Positions 1-5,267 of a stretch of 5,267 nt of DNA are shown here, one piece after another (positions within the stretch are counted from its first letter, which is position 1; every line of letters begins with the position of its first letter). The stretch lies in NCBI GenBank assembly GCA_903924005.1, contig CAIXZV010000375.1, positions 1-5,267 on the forward strand. The letters are read 5' to 3'. The notes beneath the pieces were generated by a model, which saw nothing but the letters and a program-made list of their open reading frames with translations, did not search any database and was not told the DNA's origin. The DNA is from an uncultured Chloroflexota bacterium (GTDB taxonomy: Bacteria; Chloroflexota; Limnocylindria; Limnocylindrales; CSP1-4). The translations under genes were made by a program, and so were the position numbers.

Positions 1-1
1 C

Positions 2-361
2 GAGACGCTGGACCCCACGTGGCTGGACCTGTTCTCCGAGGCTGCCCGGGGGCTTGGCAACGCGGTCGACACGGGCGAGCCGGTCGACTTTTGTGACGCG
101 CGCTCCAACCTTGTGGGTGTCCGCGTCGCGACGGAGCGGATCCTCGAGCGCGTGGATCCGGCGTGGTGTGTGGCCGTGGGCCGCGTGTCCGATGCGCAGT
201 TCGATGCGCTGGCCGAGCGCTGGCTCAATCTGCTTGAGGAGGAGTTTGGCCCGCTCCCACGGGATGAGAAGCCCTCGATCCGCGATCTCGCGGAGCGCAT
301 CGTTCGGTTTGCTCGGGCAGCCGAAGGCGCCCGTGACGTGGTCTTTGCCTGGGGGTTTTAG
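2..361 (+). CDS. C-terminal part of an unidentified protein (5' end outside window)
   Basis: The frame is open from the left edge (first complete codon at base 2) to a TAG at 359-361, giving 119 residues. The true start lies upstream: the GTG at 113 is in frame, but the 37 codons before it read just as protein-like (DFCDARSN at residues 29-36), so it is probably internal. I do not recognise the family. The visible part is acidic and mostly helical in character, with a likely amphipathic helix around residues 63-83 (ending NLLEEEFG), a second around 92-108, and a C-terminal aromatic tail (VVFAWGF). I see no signal peptide, membrane segment or metal motif. The stop is separated by only 2 nt from the ATG of the reductase gene, so the two are very probably co-transcribed and perhaps translationally coupled. 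Function unknown. Confidence 0.7.
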   Translation, partial: ETLDPTWLDLFSEAARGLGNAVDTGEPVDFCDARSNLVGVRVATERILERVDPAWCVAVGRVSDAQFDALAERWLNLLEEEFGPLPRDEKPSIRDLAERIVRFARAAEGARDVVFAWGF

Positions 362-363
362 CC

Positions 364-1032
364 ATGACCGTGGAGTCATTCCCGCCGCTGGCCCCGGCGC
401 CGTCGTCTGAAGCCTGGCAGGCCGCAGACCCGTATCTGCGCACGGCCTTCAAGGTGCTGAACCGCTACTTCATGGTCCCCTTGCACCGGGCGGGGCTTGG
501 CGCGTGGGTGTCCATGCCCATCGGCGGGTACATGGTGCTGCTGCGCGTCCGCGGCCGGAAGTCCGGCGTGATGCGAGAGACGCCGCTGAACTACCTGATC
601 GCGGAGGGCGCCATCTGGGTGTTGGCCGGGTTTGGGCCAAAGACCGAGTGGTACCGCAACCTCCTCGTGGATCCGCGTGTTGAGGCATGGCTGCCCGGCC
701 GGCGTCTTGCGGGGACCGCGGCCGAGGAGTTGGACCCGCGCGTCCGCGCCCGGATCCTGCCGGCGCTCATCCGCTCCACGCCGCTGCCGGGCTCCATGAT
801 CGGCGTGAACCCCCTCACGGCTCCGGACGAGGCCATCAGCAAGGCGCTGGACTGGGTGCCGCTCATCCGCATCACGCCCGATGGCGAGTGGCTGGAGCCC
901 GGCGCGGACGACCCGGGCGGGTCAGCGTGGATCTGGCGCCAGGCGCTTGTGCTCGTGGCGACGTGGCTGTCGTTGCGGCTGGTTCGCGGCGTCGTTGGCG
1001 GACTGTTCCGCGCGGTGTTCCGCCGCGGCTGA
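364..1032 (+). CDS. Deazaflavin (F420)-dependent nitroreductase / quinone reductase family protein
   Basis: This 222-aa protein resembles the Ddn-like F420H2-dependent quinone reductase/nitroreductase family, split beta-barrel proteins that use reduced F420 to reduce quinones or nitro compounds. The family core is visible: the beta-strand plus GRKSG motif (LRVRGRKSG, residues 60-68), then RETPLNYL (71-78), a strand with WVLAGFG (85-91), and the family's WYRNLLVDP block (96-104) followed by a short strand ending in AGTA (116-119). The RKSG segment is where relatives bind the F420 phosphate tail. Residues 1-55 form a helical N-terminal region. After about residue 187 there is a hydrophobic stretch (WIWRQALVLVATWLSLRLV, 189-207) and a basic end (RAVFRRG), suggesting membrane association; relatives are commonly shorter. 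The ATG is preceded by a weak purine match (GGGGG, 351-355). It lies 2 nt after the preceding gene. The substrate cannot be told from sequence. Confidence 0.85.
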   Translation: MTVESFPPLAPAPSSEAWQAADPYLRTAFKVLNRYFMVPLHRAGLGAWVSMPIGGYMVLLRVRGRKSGVMRETPLNYLIAEGAIWVLAGFGPKTEWYRNLLVDPRVEAWLPGRRLAGTAAEELDPRVRARILPALIRSTPLPGSMIGVNPLTAPDEAISKALDWVPLIRITPDGEWLEPGADDPGGSAWIWRQALVLVATWLSLRLVRGVVGGLFRAVFRRG

Positions 1033-1157
1033 GCCCGTTGAGTCACGCCTGGTTCAGACGGCCATCGCTGCTGCGCAGTTCGCAGGCCGAATCGCGACTT
1101 CGGCGCGCGAACTCCGCCTGCCGACCCCGGATCTGCGTCACTGGCGGTTCAACGGGC
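1033..1157. repeat. Long imperfect palindrome filling the convergent intergenic gap
   Basis: The region between the two convergent stop codons is a 125-nt imperfect inverted repeat centred on base 1095. Opposed bases satisfy i + j = 2190. Outer arm: 1033-1041 pairs perfectly with 1149-1157 (GCCCGTTGA against TCAACGGGC), extended in + strand RNA by two G-U pairs and a C-G. Middle arm: 1055-1058 (CAGA) against 1132-1135 (TCTG), plus 1050-1053 against 1137-1140 (two Watson-Crick, two G-U). Inner arm: 1073-1091 against 1099-1117. By hand count 33 of 62 opposed positions are Watson-Crick and 4 more are G-U, without any shift of register. A 14 by 14 unpaired section separates the inner and middle arms. 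All four wobbles favour the + strand transcript in the outer and middle arms. It begins directly after the reductase stop codon and ends 13 nt before the epimerase stop. Family unknown; only one copy is in the window. Confidence 0.7.
1073..1117. terminator. Candidate bidirectional terminator stem-loop without a U tract
   Basis: This is the inner part of the palindrome. GCG (1073-1075) pairs with CGC (1115-1117); there is a C/C mismatch; AGTTCGC (1077-1083) pairs with GCGAACT (1107-1113); then a 2 by 2 internal mismatch; then GCCGAA (1086-1091) pairs with TTCGGC (1099-1104), closing a 7-nt loop. That is 16 Watson-Crick pairs in a stem of 19 positions. Its place between two convergent gene ends fits a terminator serving both operons. 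Neither side carries a run of T, so it is not a textbook intrinsic terminator. It could instead act as an RNA 3' stabiliser or a roadblock. The stem is read directly from the sequence; the function is inferred. Confidence 0.5.
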
Positions 1158-1170
1158 GGTACAGCCCCGG

Positions 1171-1638
1171 CTAGAACCCCAGCGACGTCCAGGCCGGCCC
1201 GCCTGGCGCCTCGATCAGCTCCACAAGGACGCCGTGGCAGGACTTGGGGTGCAGGAACGCCACGGGGCCCTCGCCGCCCTTGCGGGGGGCGCTGTCAATC
1301 AGCTCGATGCCGTCCATCGACAGCCGCGTGAGCGTCTCGGCAAGGTTGTCCACCTCGAAGCAGACGTGGTGGAACCCCTCGCCCTTGTTGGCGAGGAACC
1401 GGGCAACGCCCGTGGTGTCGTCGGTGGGCATGACAAGCTCCACCTTGGACTCGCCCACGGGCAGGAACGCGATGGTGCTGCGGTCCTGCTCCATGTGCAT
1501 CACGGCGTCCACGGGCAGACCAAGCGTGTCGCGCCAGAAGACAAGCGACTCGTCGATGTCGCGCACGATGAGCGCCACGTGGTGGACGCGGCCAAGCTGG
1601 CGAATAGCGTGGGGGACGGCGGCAGCGGGATCGGACAT
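1171..1638 (-). CDS. mce: Methylmalonyl-CoA epimerase (VOC / glyoxalase superfamily)
   Basis: This 155-aa cytosolic enzyme should interconvert (S)- and (R)-methylmalonyl-CoA, linking the carboxylase product to the mutase substrate. Two beta-alpha-beta-beta-beta modules are visible. The first starts at HHVALIVRDIDESLVFWRDTLGL (residues 19-41) and ends at FLPVGESKVELV (58-69). The second starts at GFHHVCFEVDNLAE (88-101) and ends at HGVLVELIE (135-143). By comparison with characterised epimerases, the metal ligands should be H20, E67, H91 and E140, one per strand position. E50 is the probable counterpart of the catalytic glutamate. The family is usually 130-150 aa; the extra residues are an Ala/Pro-rich N-terminus. 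The ATG is fixed by a good ribosome binding site 9 nt upstream. It is the last gene of the - strand operon, 32 nt after the mutase stop, which strongly supports the epimerase assignment over a generic dioxygenase-like VOC protein. Confidence 0.93.
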   Translation of the reverse strand: MSDPAAAVPHAIRQLGRVHHVALIVRDIDESLVFWRDTLGLPVDAVMHMEQDRSTIAFLPVGESKVELVMPTDDTTGVARFLANKGEGFHHVCFEVDNLAETLTRLSMDGIELIDSAPRKGGEGPVAFLHPKSCHGVLVELIEAPGGPAWTSLGF

Positions 1639-1647
1639 GGCGGGGCG

Positions 1648-1652
1648 CTCCT
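1648..1652 (-). promoter_or_regulatory. Ribosome binding site of the epimerase gene
   Basis: AGGAG on the - strand, 9 nt before the ATG at 1638-1636. It sits inside the 32-nt gap after the mutase stop codon and supports the annotated start. Confidence 0.7.
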
Positions 1653-1670
1653 GTGGGCCTCGAAGGCGAC

Positions 1671-3344
1671 CTAGACGGTGATCAGCTCGCGGTGGACGCC
1701 CCAGACCGCGCGAAGCCGGTCCGAGATCTCGCCCACGGTGGCGTACGCGGCCACGGCCTCGATGATGGGCGCCATCAGGTTGCCCGTGCCGCGCGCCTCG
1801 TCATCAAGGCGGCCCATCGCGGCGGTCCAGACGGCCGCATCGCGCTCGGAACGGACGCGGCGAAGGCCCTCCACCTGCCGCAGCTCCCCCGCCGGGTCAA
1901 TCTTGAGCAGCGTGGGCTTTGGCCCAGCCTCCTCATCGCGGAACGCGTTCACGCCCACGACGATGCGCTCGTTGCGCTCAATCTCGCGCTGGACGCGATA
2001 GGCGGACTCCTGGATCTGGCGCTGCTGGAACCCGCCCTCGATGGCCGCGAGCGTGCCGCCCATCGCGTCGATCTCCGCCAGATAGGAGCTTGCGGCAGCT
2101 TCGAGCTGGTCCGTCAGCGACTCCACAAACCACGACCCCGCCAGCGGATCGGGCGTCTCGGTGACGCCTGCCTCGTGGGCGATGATCTGCTGGGTCCGCA
2201 GCGCAAGCCTGGCCGACTCCATCGTCGGCAGCGCCAGCGCCTCGTCCCGTGAATTTGTATGCAGGCTCTGGGTCCCGCCAAGGACCGCCGCCAGCGCCTG
2301 GAGCGTGGTCCTGACGACGTTGTTGTCGATGGATTGCGCGGTCAGCGAGGAGCCGGCGGTCTGCGTGTGGAACCGGCACATCATCGAGCGGGCGTTGGTT
2401 GCGCCAAAGCGCTCCTTCATGATCTTGGCCCACATCCGGCGGGCGGCCCGGAACTTGGCCACCTCCTCAAAGAGCTCAGACCACGCTGCAAAGAAGAACG
2501 ACAGGCGTGGGGCGAACTCGTCCACGGGCAGACCGCGCCCGATGGCCGCCTCCACGTACGCGATGCCGTCCGCCAGCGTGAACGCCAATTCCTGGGCAGC
2601 CGTGGCCCCGGCCTCGCGCATGTGGTAGCCGCTGATGCTGATCGTGTTCCACTTTGGCAGCTCGGCCGAGGCGAACTCAAAGACGTCCGTGACCAGGCGC
2701 ATGGACTGTCGCGGTGGATAAATATACGTACCGCGGGCGATGTACTCCTTCAGGATGTCGTTCTGCGTGGTGCCCGAAACGTCCGCGCGCGCCACGCCCT
2801 GCTTCTCCGCCGCCGCCACGTACATGGCCAGCAGGACCGGCGCCGTGGCGTTGATCGTCATCGACGTGCTCACGGTGCCCAGCGGGATCTTGTTGAACAG
2901 GACCTCCATATCGGCAAGCGAGCTCACGGGCACGCCCACGCGACCCACCTCGCCCTCCGCCTCGGGCGCATCGGCGTCGTAGCCCATCTGCGTCGGCAGG
3001 TCGAATGCCACCGACAACCCCGTCTGACCCTGCTCAAGCAGGTAGCGGAAGCGCTCGTTGGTCTCGGCAGCGGTGGCGAAGCCCGCGTATTGGCGCATTG
3101 TCCAGAAGCGCGAGCGGTACATCGTGGCCTGGACGCCACGCGTGAACGGGTATTCGCCCGGCAGGCCCAGATCGCGCGCCTGGTCAAAGCCCGGTAGGTC
3201 CGCAGGCGTGTAGACGTCCGCGACGGGGATCTCCGAGGTGGTCACGAAGGCGTCCTTGCGCTCGGAAGCGCCCTTCAGCGACTTCGCGCGCGTGGTTGTG
3301 CGCCAGCGCTCAACTGCCGCCGTGCCCTCGGTCTCCTCGCTCAC
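1671..3344 (-). CDS. mcmA1: Methylmalonyl-CoA mutase, catalytic (large) subunit without B12-binding domain
   Basis: This 557-aa protein is the TIM-barrel catalytic half of an adenosylcobalamin-dependent acyl-CoA mutase, converting (R)-methylmalonyl-CoA to succinyl-CoA. The barrel runs from TRGVQATMY (residues 68-76) to about 470, with family blocks WTMRQYAGF (81-89), GLSVAFDLPTQMGYD (109-123), QNDILKEYIARGTYIYPP (194-211), ISISGYHMREAGAT (235-248), FAPRLSFF (277-284), FHTQTAG (325-331) and GGTQSLHTN (356-364). Against Propionibacterium MutB, recalled from memory, the residues shift by about three. Y86 matches Y89 and R204 matches R207, the pair that holds the substrate carboxylate. Q194, H241, R280 and S282 match Q197, H244, R283 and S285. 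Keeping Tyr and Arg argues against isobutyryl-CoA mutase (Phe/Gln) and 2-hydroxyisobutyryl-CoA mutase. The chain ends at the ATVGEISDRLRAVWG segment, with no C-terminal DxHxxG cobalamin domain, so it needs a separate small subunit. Start is GTG; it lies 13 nt after the carrier-protein stop. Confidence 0.95.
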   Translation of the reverse strand: MSEETEGTAAVERWRTTTRAKSLKGASERKDAFVTTSEIPVADVYTPADLPGFDQARDLGLPGEYPFTRGVQATMYRSRFWTMRQYAGFATAAETNERFRYLLEQGQTGLSVAFDLPTQMGYDADAPEAEGEVGRVGVPVSSLADMEVLFNKIPLGTVSTSMTINATAPVLLAMYVAAAEKQGVARADVSGTTQNDILKEYIARGTYIYPPRQSMRLVTDVFEFASAELPKWNTISISGYHMREAGATAAQELAFTLADGIAYVEAAIGRGLPVDEFAPRLSFFFAAWSELFEEVAKFRAARRMWAKIMKERFGATNARSMMCRFHTQTAGSSLTAQSIDNNVVRTTLQALAAVLGGTQSLHTNSRDEALALPTMESARLALRTQQIIAHEAGVTETPDPLAGSWFVESLTDQLEAAASSYLAEIDAMGGTLAAIEGGFQQRQIQESAYRVQREIERNERIVVGVNAFRDEEAGPKPTLLKIDPAGELRQVEGLRRVRSERDAAVWTAAMGRLDDEARGTGNLMAPIIEAVAAYATVGEISDRLRAVWGVHRELITV

Positions 3345-3349
3345 CCGTT

Positions 3350-3354
3350 CCTCC
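3350..3354 (-). promoter_or_regulatory. Ribosome binding site that fixes the GTG start of the mutase
   Basis: GGAGG on the - strand, 5 nt before the GTG at 3344-3342. It lies within the 13-nt gap after the carrier-protein TAG (3360-3358). This strong match is the reason for preferring the GTG, which adds about 35 residues ahead of the conserved IPVADVYTPADLP segment. Confidence 0.75.
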
Positions 3355-3357
3355 GCT

Positions 3358-4056
3358 CTAGCTGATCACGACCAGGAGGTCGCCCACGTCGATATTGGCC
3401 CCTTGGACCACTCCAACGCGTGAGATGGTGCCATCCCTTGGCGCTCTGAGCTCGTTTTGCATCTTCATGGCCTCAACCACGAGCAACTGCTGGCCCGCGG
3501 TGACCGCATCGCCGGGCTTGACGGAGATGGAGACCACCTTGCCGGGGATGATCGCCTTCACCTCCAGAGGGCCGCCATGGCCGCTGGCCGCTCTGCCGCG
3601 GGTTGCGCGCTCGCGCAGGGCGGCAATCCGCTCCGATTCCGCGTCAACCTCAAAGCGAAATCCGTCCACGAGCACCTCCCGACGGGTGATCCCGCCCTCG
3701 AGGGCCGTGGCCGGCTCAATCACGATGCGTGTGTGCACCCCTGCCTCATCCAGCATGAAGCGGGTGGCACCCGCTGCTCGAAGTGCGACGTCCGCGGGCT
3801 CGCCGTCCACCAGCGGATGGTGATCTGCGGCACGCTCGCCCGTGGCGGCGGTCTCCTTGTGCGGCGTCTGCGGTCCCGCAACCCCGCCCAGAGGGCCAAC
3901 GCCGGTGGCCGGGTTGCCCATGCGGAGCGGTTGGGTGGCTGGTGAGACGCGTATCGCGGCTTCGTCGGCCTGCCGCGACGCTGGCGCGAGGCGGATCCGG
4001 ACGGCGCGTGGGTCCGACGGCGGCGGGCTAACGGAGGGTTTGCTCACCTCGGCCAT
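3358..4056 (-). CDS. Biotin carboxyl carrier protein of an acyl-CoA carboxylase
   Basis: This 232-aa protein carries the biotin that shuttles carboxylate from the biotin carboxylase to the carboxyltransferase. The biotinyl domain is residues 164-232: LEVKAIIPGKVVSISVKPGD, then EAMKM (195-199) with biotinylated K198, 34 residues from the C-terminus as is usual, and a mirrored second half (APRDGTISRVGVVQGANIDVGDLLVVI). A small beta-rich, charged segment precedes it (about 84-156, including REVLVDGFRFEVDAESERIAALRERA). It resembles the linker between carboxylase and carrier regions of fused alpha chains. Residues 1-80 are Pro/Ala/Gly-rich, low complexity and probably disordered, making the protein longer than a typical carrier of about 150 aa. 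The ATG at 4056 has a good ribosome binding site. An alternative GTG at 4047 would overlap the upstream stop as GTGA but lacks one. Acyl-CoA specificity is inferred from neighbours, not from this protein. Confidence 0.92.
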   Translation of the reverse strand: MAEVSKPSVSPPPSDPRAVRIRLAPASRQADEAAIRVSPATQPLRMGNPATGVGPLGGVAGPQTPHKETAATGERAADHHPLVDGEPADVALRAAGATRFMLDEAGVHTRIVIEPATALEGGITRREVLVDGFRFEVDAESERIAALRERATRGRAASGHGGPLEVKAIIPGKVVSISVKPGDAVTAGQQLLVVEAMKMQNELRAPRDGTISRVGVVQGANIDVGDLLVVIS

Positions 4057-5267
4057 CGGTCTACTCCCTGCGCGCGTGCGCCGCGACGCCAGGCGCCGCT
4101 CTCGGAGGCGCCCTCGCTCCCCGCTCCCCCACCGGGCAAAACCGCCGGTATCCCGGCGGCCGTGGTGGCGCCAACGACCCCAGAGCCGTCCAGCGCGGCC
4201 AGCCCGCCCGCGAGGAGTGCCTTGCGGACGGCCTCTGCGCGCGCCGCGGCGCCATCCCAGTTGACCTCCACCCAGCCGGTGGACAGCTCACCCCGACGGA
4301 ACGCATCGCTGCGAGCCACCGCCCGGTGGAACGGCATGGTGGTCTGGACGCCGCCAATCTCGGTCTCGTCCAAGGCTCGGCGCAGCCGGTCAATGGCCGC
4401 GTCCCGGTCCGGAGCATGGACCATCAGCTTGGCGATGAGATTGTCGTAGTCCGGCGGGACGCGATCGCCGGCCTCGATGGCGGTGTCCACCCTGACGCCC
4501 GGGCCGGACGGCATCGTCCAGCGGCCAACCCGACCGGGGGTGGGTGCGAACGCCCGCGACGGGTCCTCAGCCGCAATCCGGACCTCAATGGCGTGCGACG
4601 TCGGGGTGGCGGCCCGCTCCCCCGCCGCCAGGACCTCTGCGGAGAGGGGTGCGCCGCCGGCGATCCGGAACTGCTCGCGGACGATGTCCACCCCGGCAAC
4701 CAGCTCCGTGACGCCGTGCTCCACCTGGAGACGGGTGTTGACCTCGAGGAACCAGAAGTTGCCGTCTGGGTCGTGGAGGAACTCGCAGGTGGCGGCGTTG
4801 CGGAGCCCGGCGGCCTCGCCCAGCCGGATGGCCAGCCCGTGGAGGTGACGGCGCTGCGCCTCGGTGAGGCCCGGGGCGGGTGCCTCTTCAACCAGCTTCT
4901 GATGCCGACGCTGGAGCGAGCAGTCCCGCTCACCCAGGGCAACCACCGTGCCGTAGGCATCCGCCAGAAGCTGGACTTCGATGTGGCGGGCCGGGAGGAT
5001 CTCGCGCTCCAGGTAGACCGAGCCGTCGCCAAAGGCTGACGCGGCCTCTCCGCTGCCGGACACAAGCGCCGCCGCAAGCTCTTCCGGGCGGGTCACGCGC
5101 CGCATGCCTCGGCCGCCGCCGCCCGCCGCCGCCTTGACCAGCAGCGGGAAGCCAATGCGCTTGGCGGTTGCGATGATCTCCGCCACCTGATCCGGGTGGT
5201 TGACCGGCGCAGGCTCCAGGGTGCCCGGCACCGACGGGACGCCAATCTGCGCCGCAAGACGGCGAGC
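4044..5267 (-). CDS. accC: Biotin carboxylase subunit of acetyl-/propionyl-CoA carboxylase (N-terminus outside window)
   Basis: The visible 407 residues form the ATP-grasp and C-terminal parts of biotin carboxylase, which carboxylates carrier-bound biotin using ATP and bicarbonate. The frame is open to the right edge (first residues ARRLAAQIGVPSVPGT). About 120 N-terminal residues of the family, including the first lysine of the ATP site, lie outside; the GTG at 5231 is internal. Counting from the edge: K45 and the glycine loop GGGGRGM (49-55), H95, the CSLQRRHQK block (Q119, H122), E162, E175, R179 in NTRLQVEH, and R259 in GVRVD. These match the ATP-, metal-, bicarbonate- and biotin-contacting residues of E. 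coli AccC (K159, H209, Q233, H236, E276, E288, R292, R338). VEHGVTE replaces the more common VEHPVTE. After about residue 345 the sequence becomes a Gly/Ala/Arg-rich tail without family resemblance. The TGA lies 13 nt inside the carrier-protein gene, so the two are coupled. Neighbours suggest propionyl-CoA as substrate. Confidence 0.94.
   Translation of the reverse strand, partial: ARRLAAQIGVPSVPGTLEPAPVNHPDQVAEIIATAKRIGFPLLVKAAAGGGGRGMRRVTRPEELAAALVSGSGEAASAFGDGSVYLEREILPARHIEVQLLADAYGTVVALGERDCSLQRRHQKLVEEAPAPGLTEAQRRHLHGLAIRLGEAAGLRNAATCEFLHDPDGNFWFLEVNTRLQVEHGVTELVAGVDIVREQFRIAGGAPLSAEVLAAGERAATPTSHAIEVRIAAEDPSRAFAPTPGRVGRWTMPSGPGVRVDTAIEAGDRVPPDYDNLIAKLMVHAPDRDAAIDRLRRALDETEIGGVQTTMPFHRAVARSDAFRRGELSTGWVEVNWDGAAARAEAVRKALLAGGLAALDGSGVVGATTAAGIPAVLPGGGAGSEGASESGAWRRGARAQGVDRWPR
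4064..4069 (-). promoter_or_regulatory. Ribosome binding site that fixes the ATG of the carrier protein
   Basis: AGGGAG on the - strand, 7 nt before the ATG at 4056-4054. It lies inside the end of the biotin carboxylase gene. It favours this ATG over the in-frame GTG at 4047-4045. Confidence 0.65.

Noticed and set aside
113..361. GTG at 113 as the start of a short 82-residue protein
   Set aside because: The same frame is open and equally protein-like to the window edge, so this is more simply the tail of a longer gene.
1192..1199. GGCCGGCC 8-bp palindrome in the 3' end of the epimerase gene
   Set aside because: Such short palindromes are expected in GC-rich coding sequence. It is in a constrained coding region and has no partner repeat.
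687..1331. + strand open frame of 214 codons spanning the reductase end, the gap and the epimerase end
   Set aside because: It overlaps two real genes in other frames and is Arg/Pro/Ala-rich without motifs. It is open only because AT-rich stop codons are scarce.
2259..3197. Long + strand open frame of 312 codons opposite the mutase
   Set aside because: It lies wholly antisense to a confidently identified gene, has Arg/His/Gly-rich composition typical of GC-rich shadows, and shows no family motif.
1671..3344. Isobutyryl-CoA or 2-hydroxyisobutyryl-CoA mutase
   Set aside because: The Tyr and Arg that bind the methylmalonyl carboxylate are both present, and the epimerase and carboxylase neighbours fit the methylmalonyl route.
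4044..4200. Frameshift joining biotin carboxylase and carrier into one protein
   Set aside because: The carrier has its own ATG with a well-placed ribosome binding site, and the overlap is the usual kind for coupled genes. No stretch of family-like sequence continues in another frame past the carboxylase stop. It is kept only as a resequencing check.
4326..5039. + strand open frame of 237 codons opposite the biotin carboxylase
   Set aside because: Antisense to conserved ATP-grasp coding sequence. Its composition reflects the complementary codons and no recognisable domain appears.
1..5267. CRISPR array, tRNA, rRNA, insertion sequence or defence system
   Set aside because: I saw no regularly spaced repeats, cloverleaf-like segment, transposase or nuclease motifs. 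The window is almost fully occupied by metabolic genes.

Overview
The window is a GC-rich bacterial segment whose six genes are packed tightly and point toward each other. Two genes on the + strand (2-1032) converge on four genes on the - strand (5267-1171). The high GC content, the F420-type deazaflavin-dependent reductase, and a stand-alone mutase catalytic subunit beside a split biotin-dependent carboxylase suggest a Chloroflexota or Actinomycetota member. That placement is an inference and no marker gene fixes it.

The - strand block reads as one operon for propionyl-CoA/methylmalonyl-CoA metabolism. In transcription order it holds a biotin carboxylase subunit (5' part beyond the right edge), a separate biotin carboxyl carrier protein that overlaps it by 13 nt, a methylmalonyl-CoA mutase catalytic subunit without a B12 domain, and methylmalonyl-CoA epimerase. 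Together they would carboxylate propionyl-CoA to (S)-methylmalonyl-CoA, epimerise it to the (R) form and isomerise that to succinyl-CoA. Three needed parts are absent here: the carboxyltransferase, the B12-binding mutase subunit and the mutase chaperone GTPase. They must lie beyond the right edge or elsewhere.

The + strand block holds the 3' end of an unidentified gene. After a 2-nt gap comes a 222-aa deazaflavin (F420)-dependent nitroreductase/quinone-reductase family protein with a hydrophobic C-terminal helix.

The only real intergenic space (1033-1170) is the most unusual part. Nearly all of it (1033-1157) is a long imperfect palindrome centred on base 1095. It has a 9-bp perfect outer arm, a middle arm, and a strong inner stem-loop (1073-1117), all in the same register. 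It could be a bidirectional terminator, a structured RNA, or a palindromic intergenic repeat of ERIC/MITE-like architecture. There is no CRISPR array, tRNA, rRNA, insertion sequence or evident promoter.
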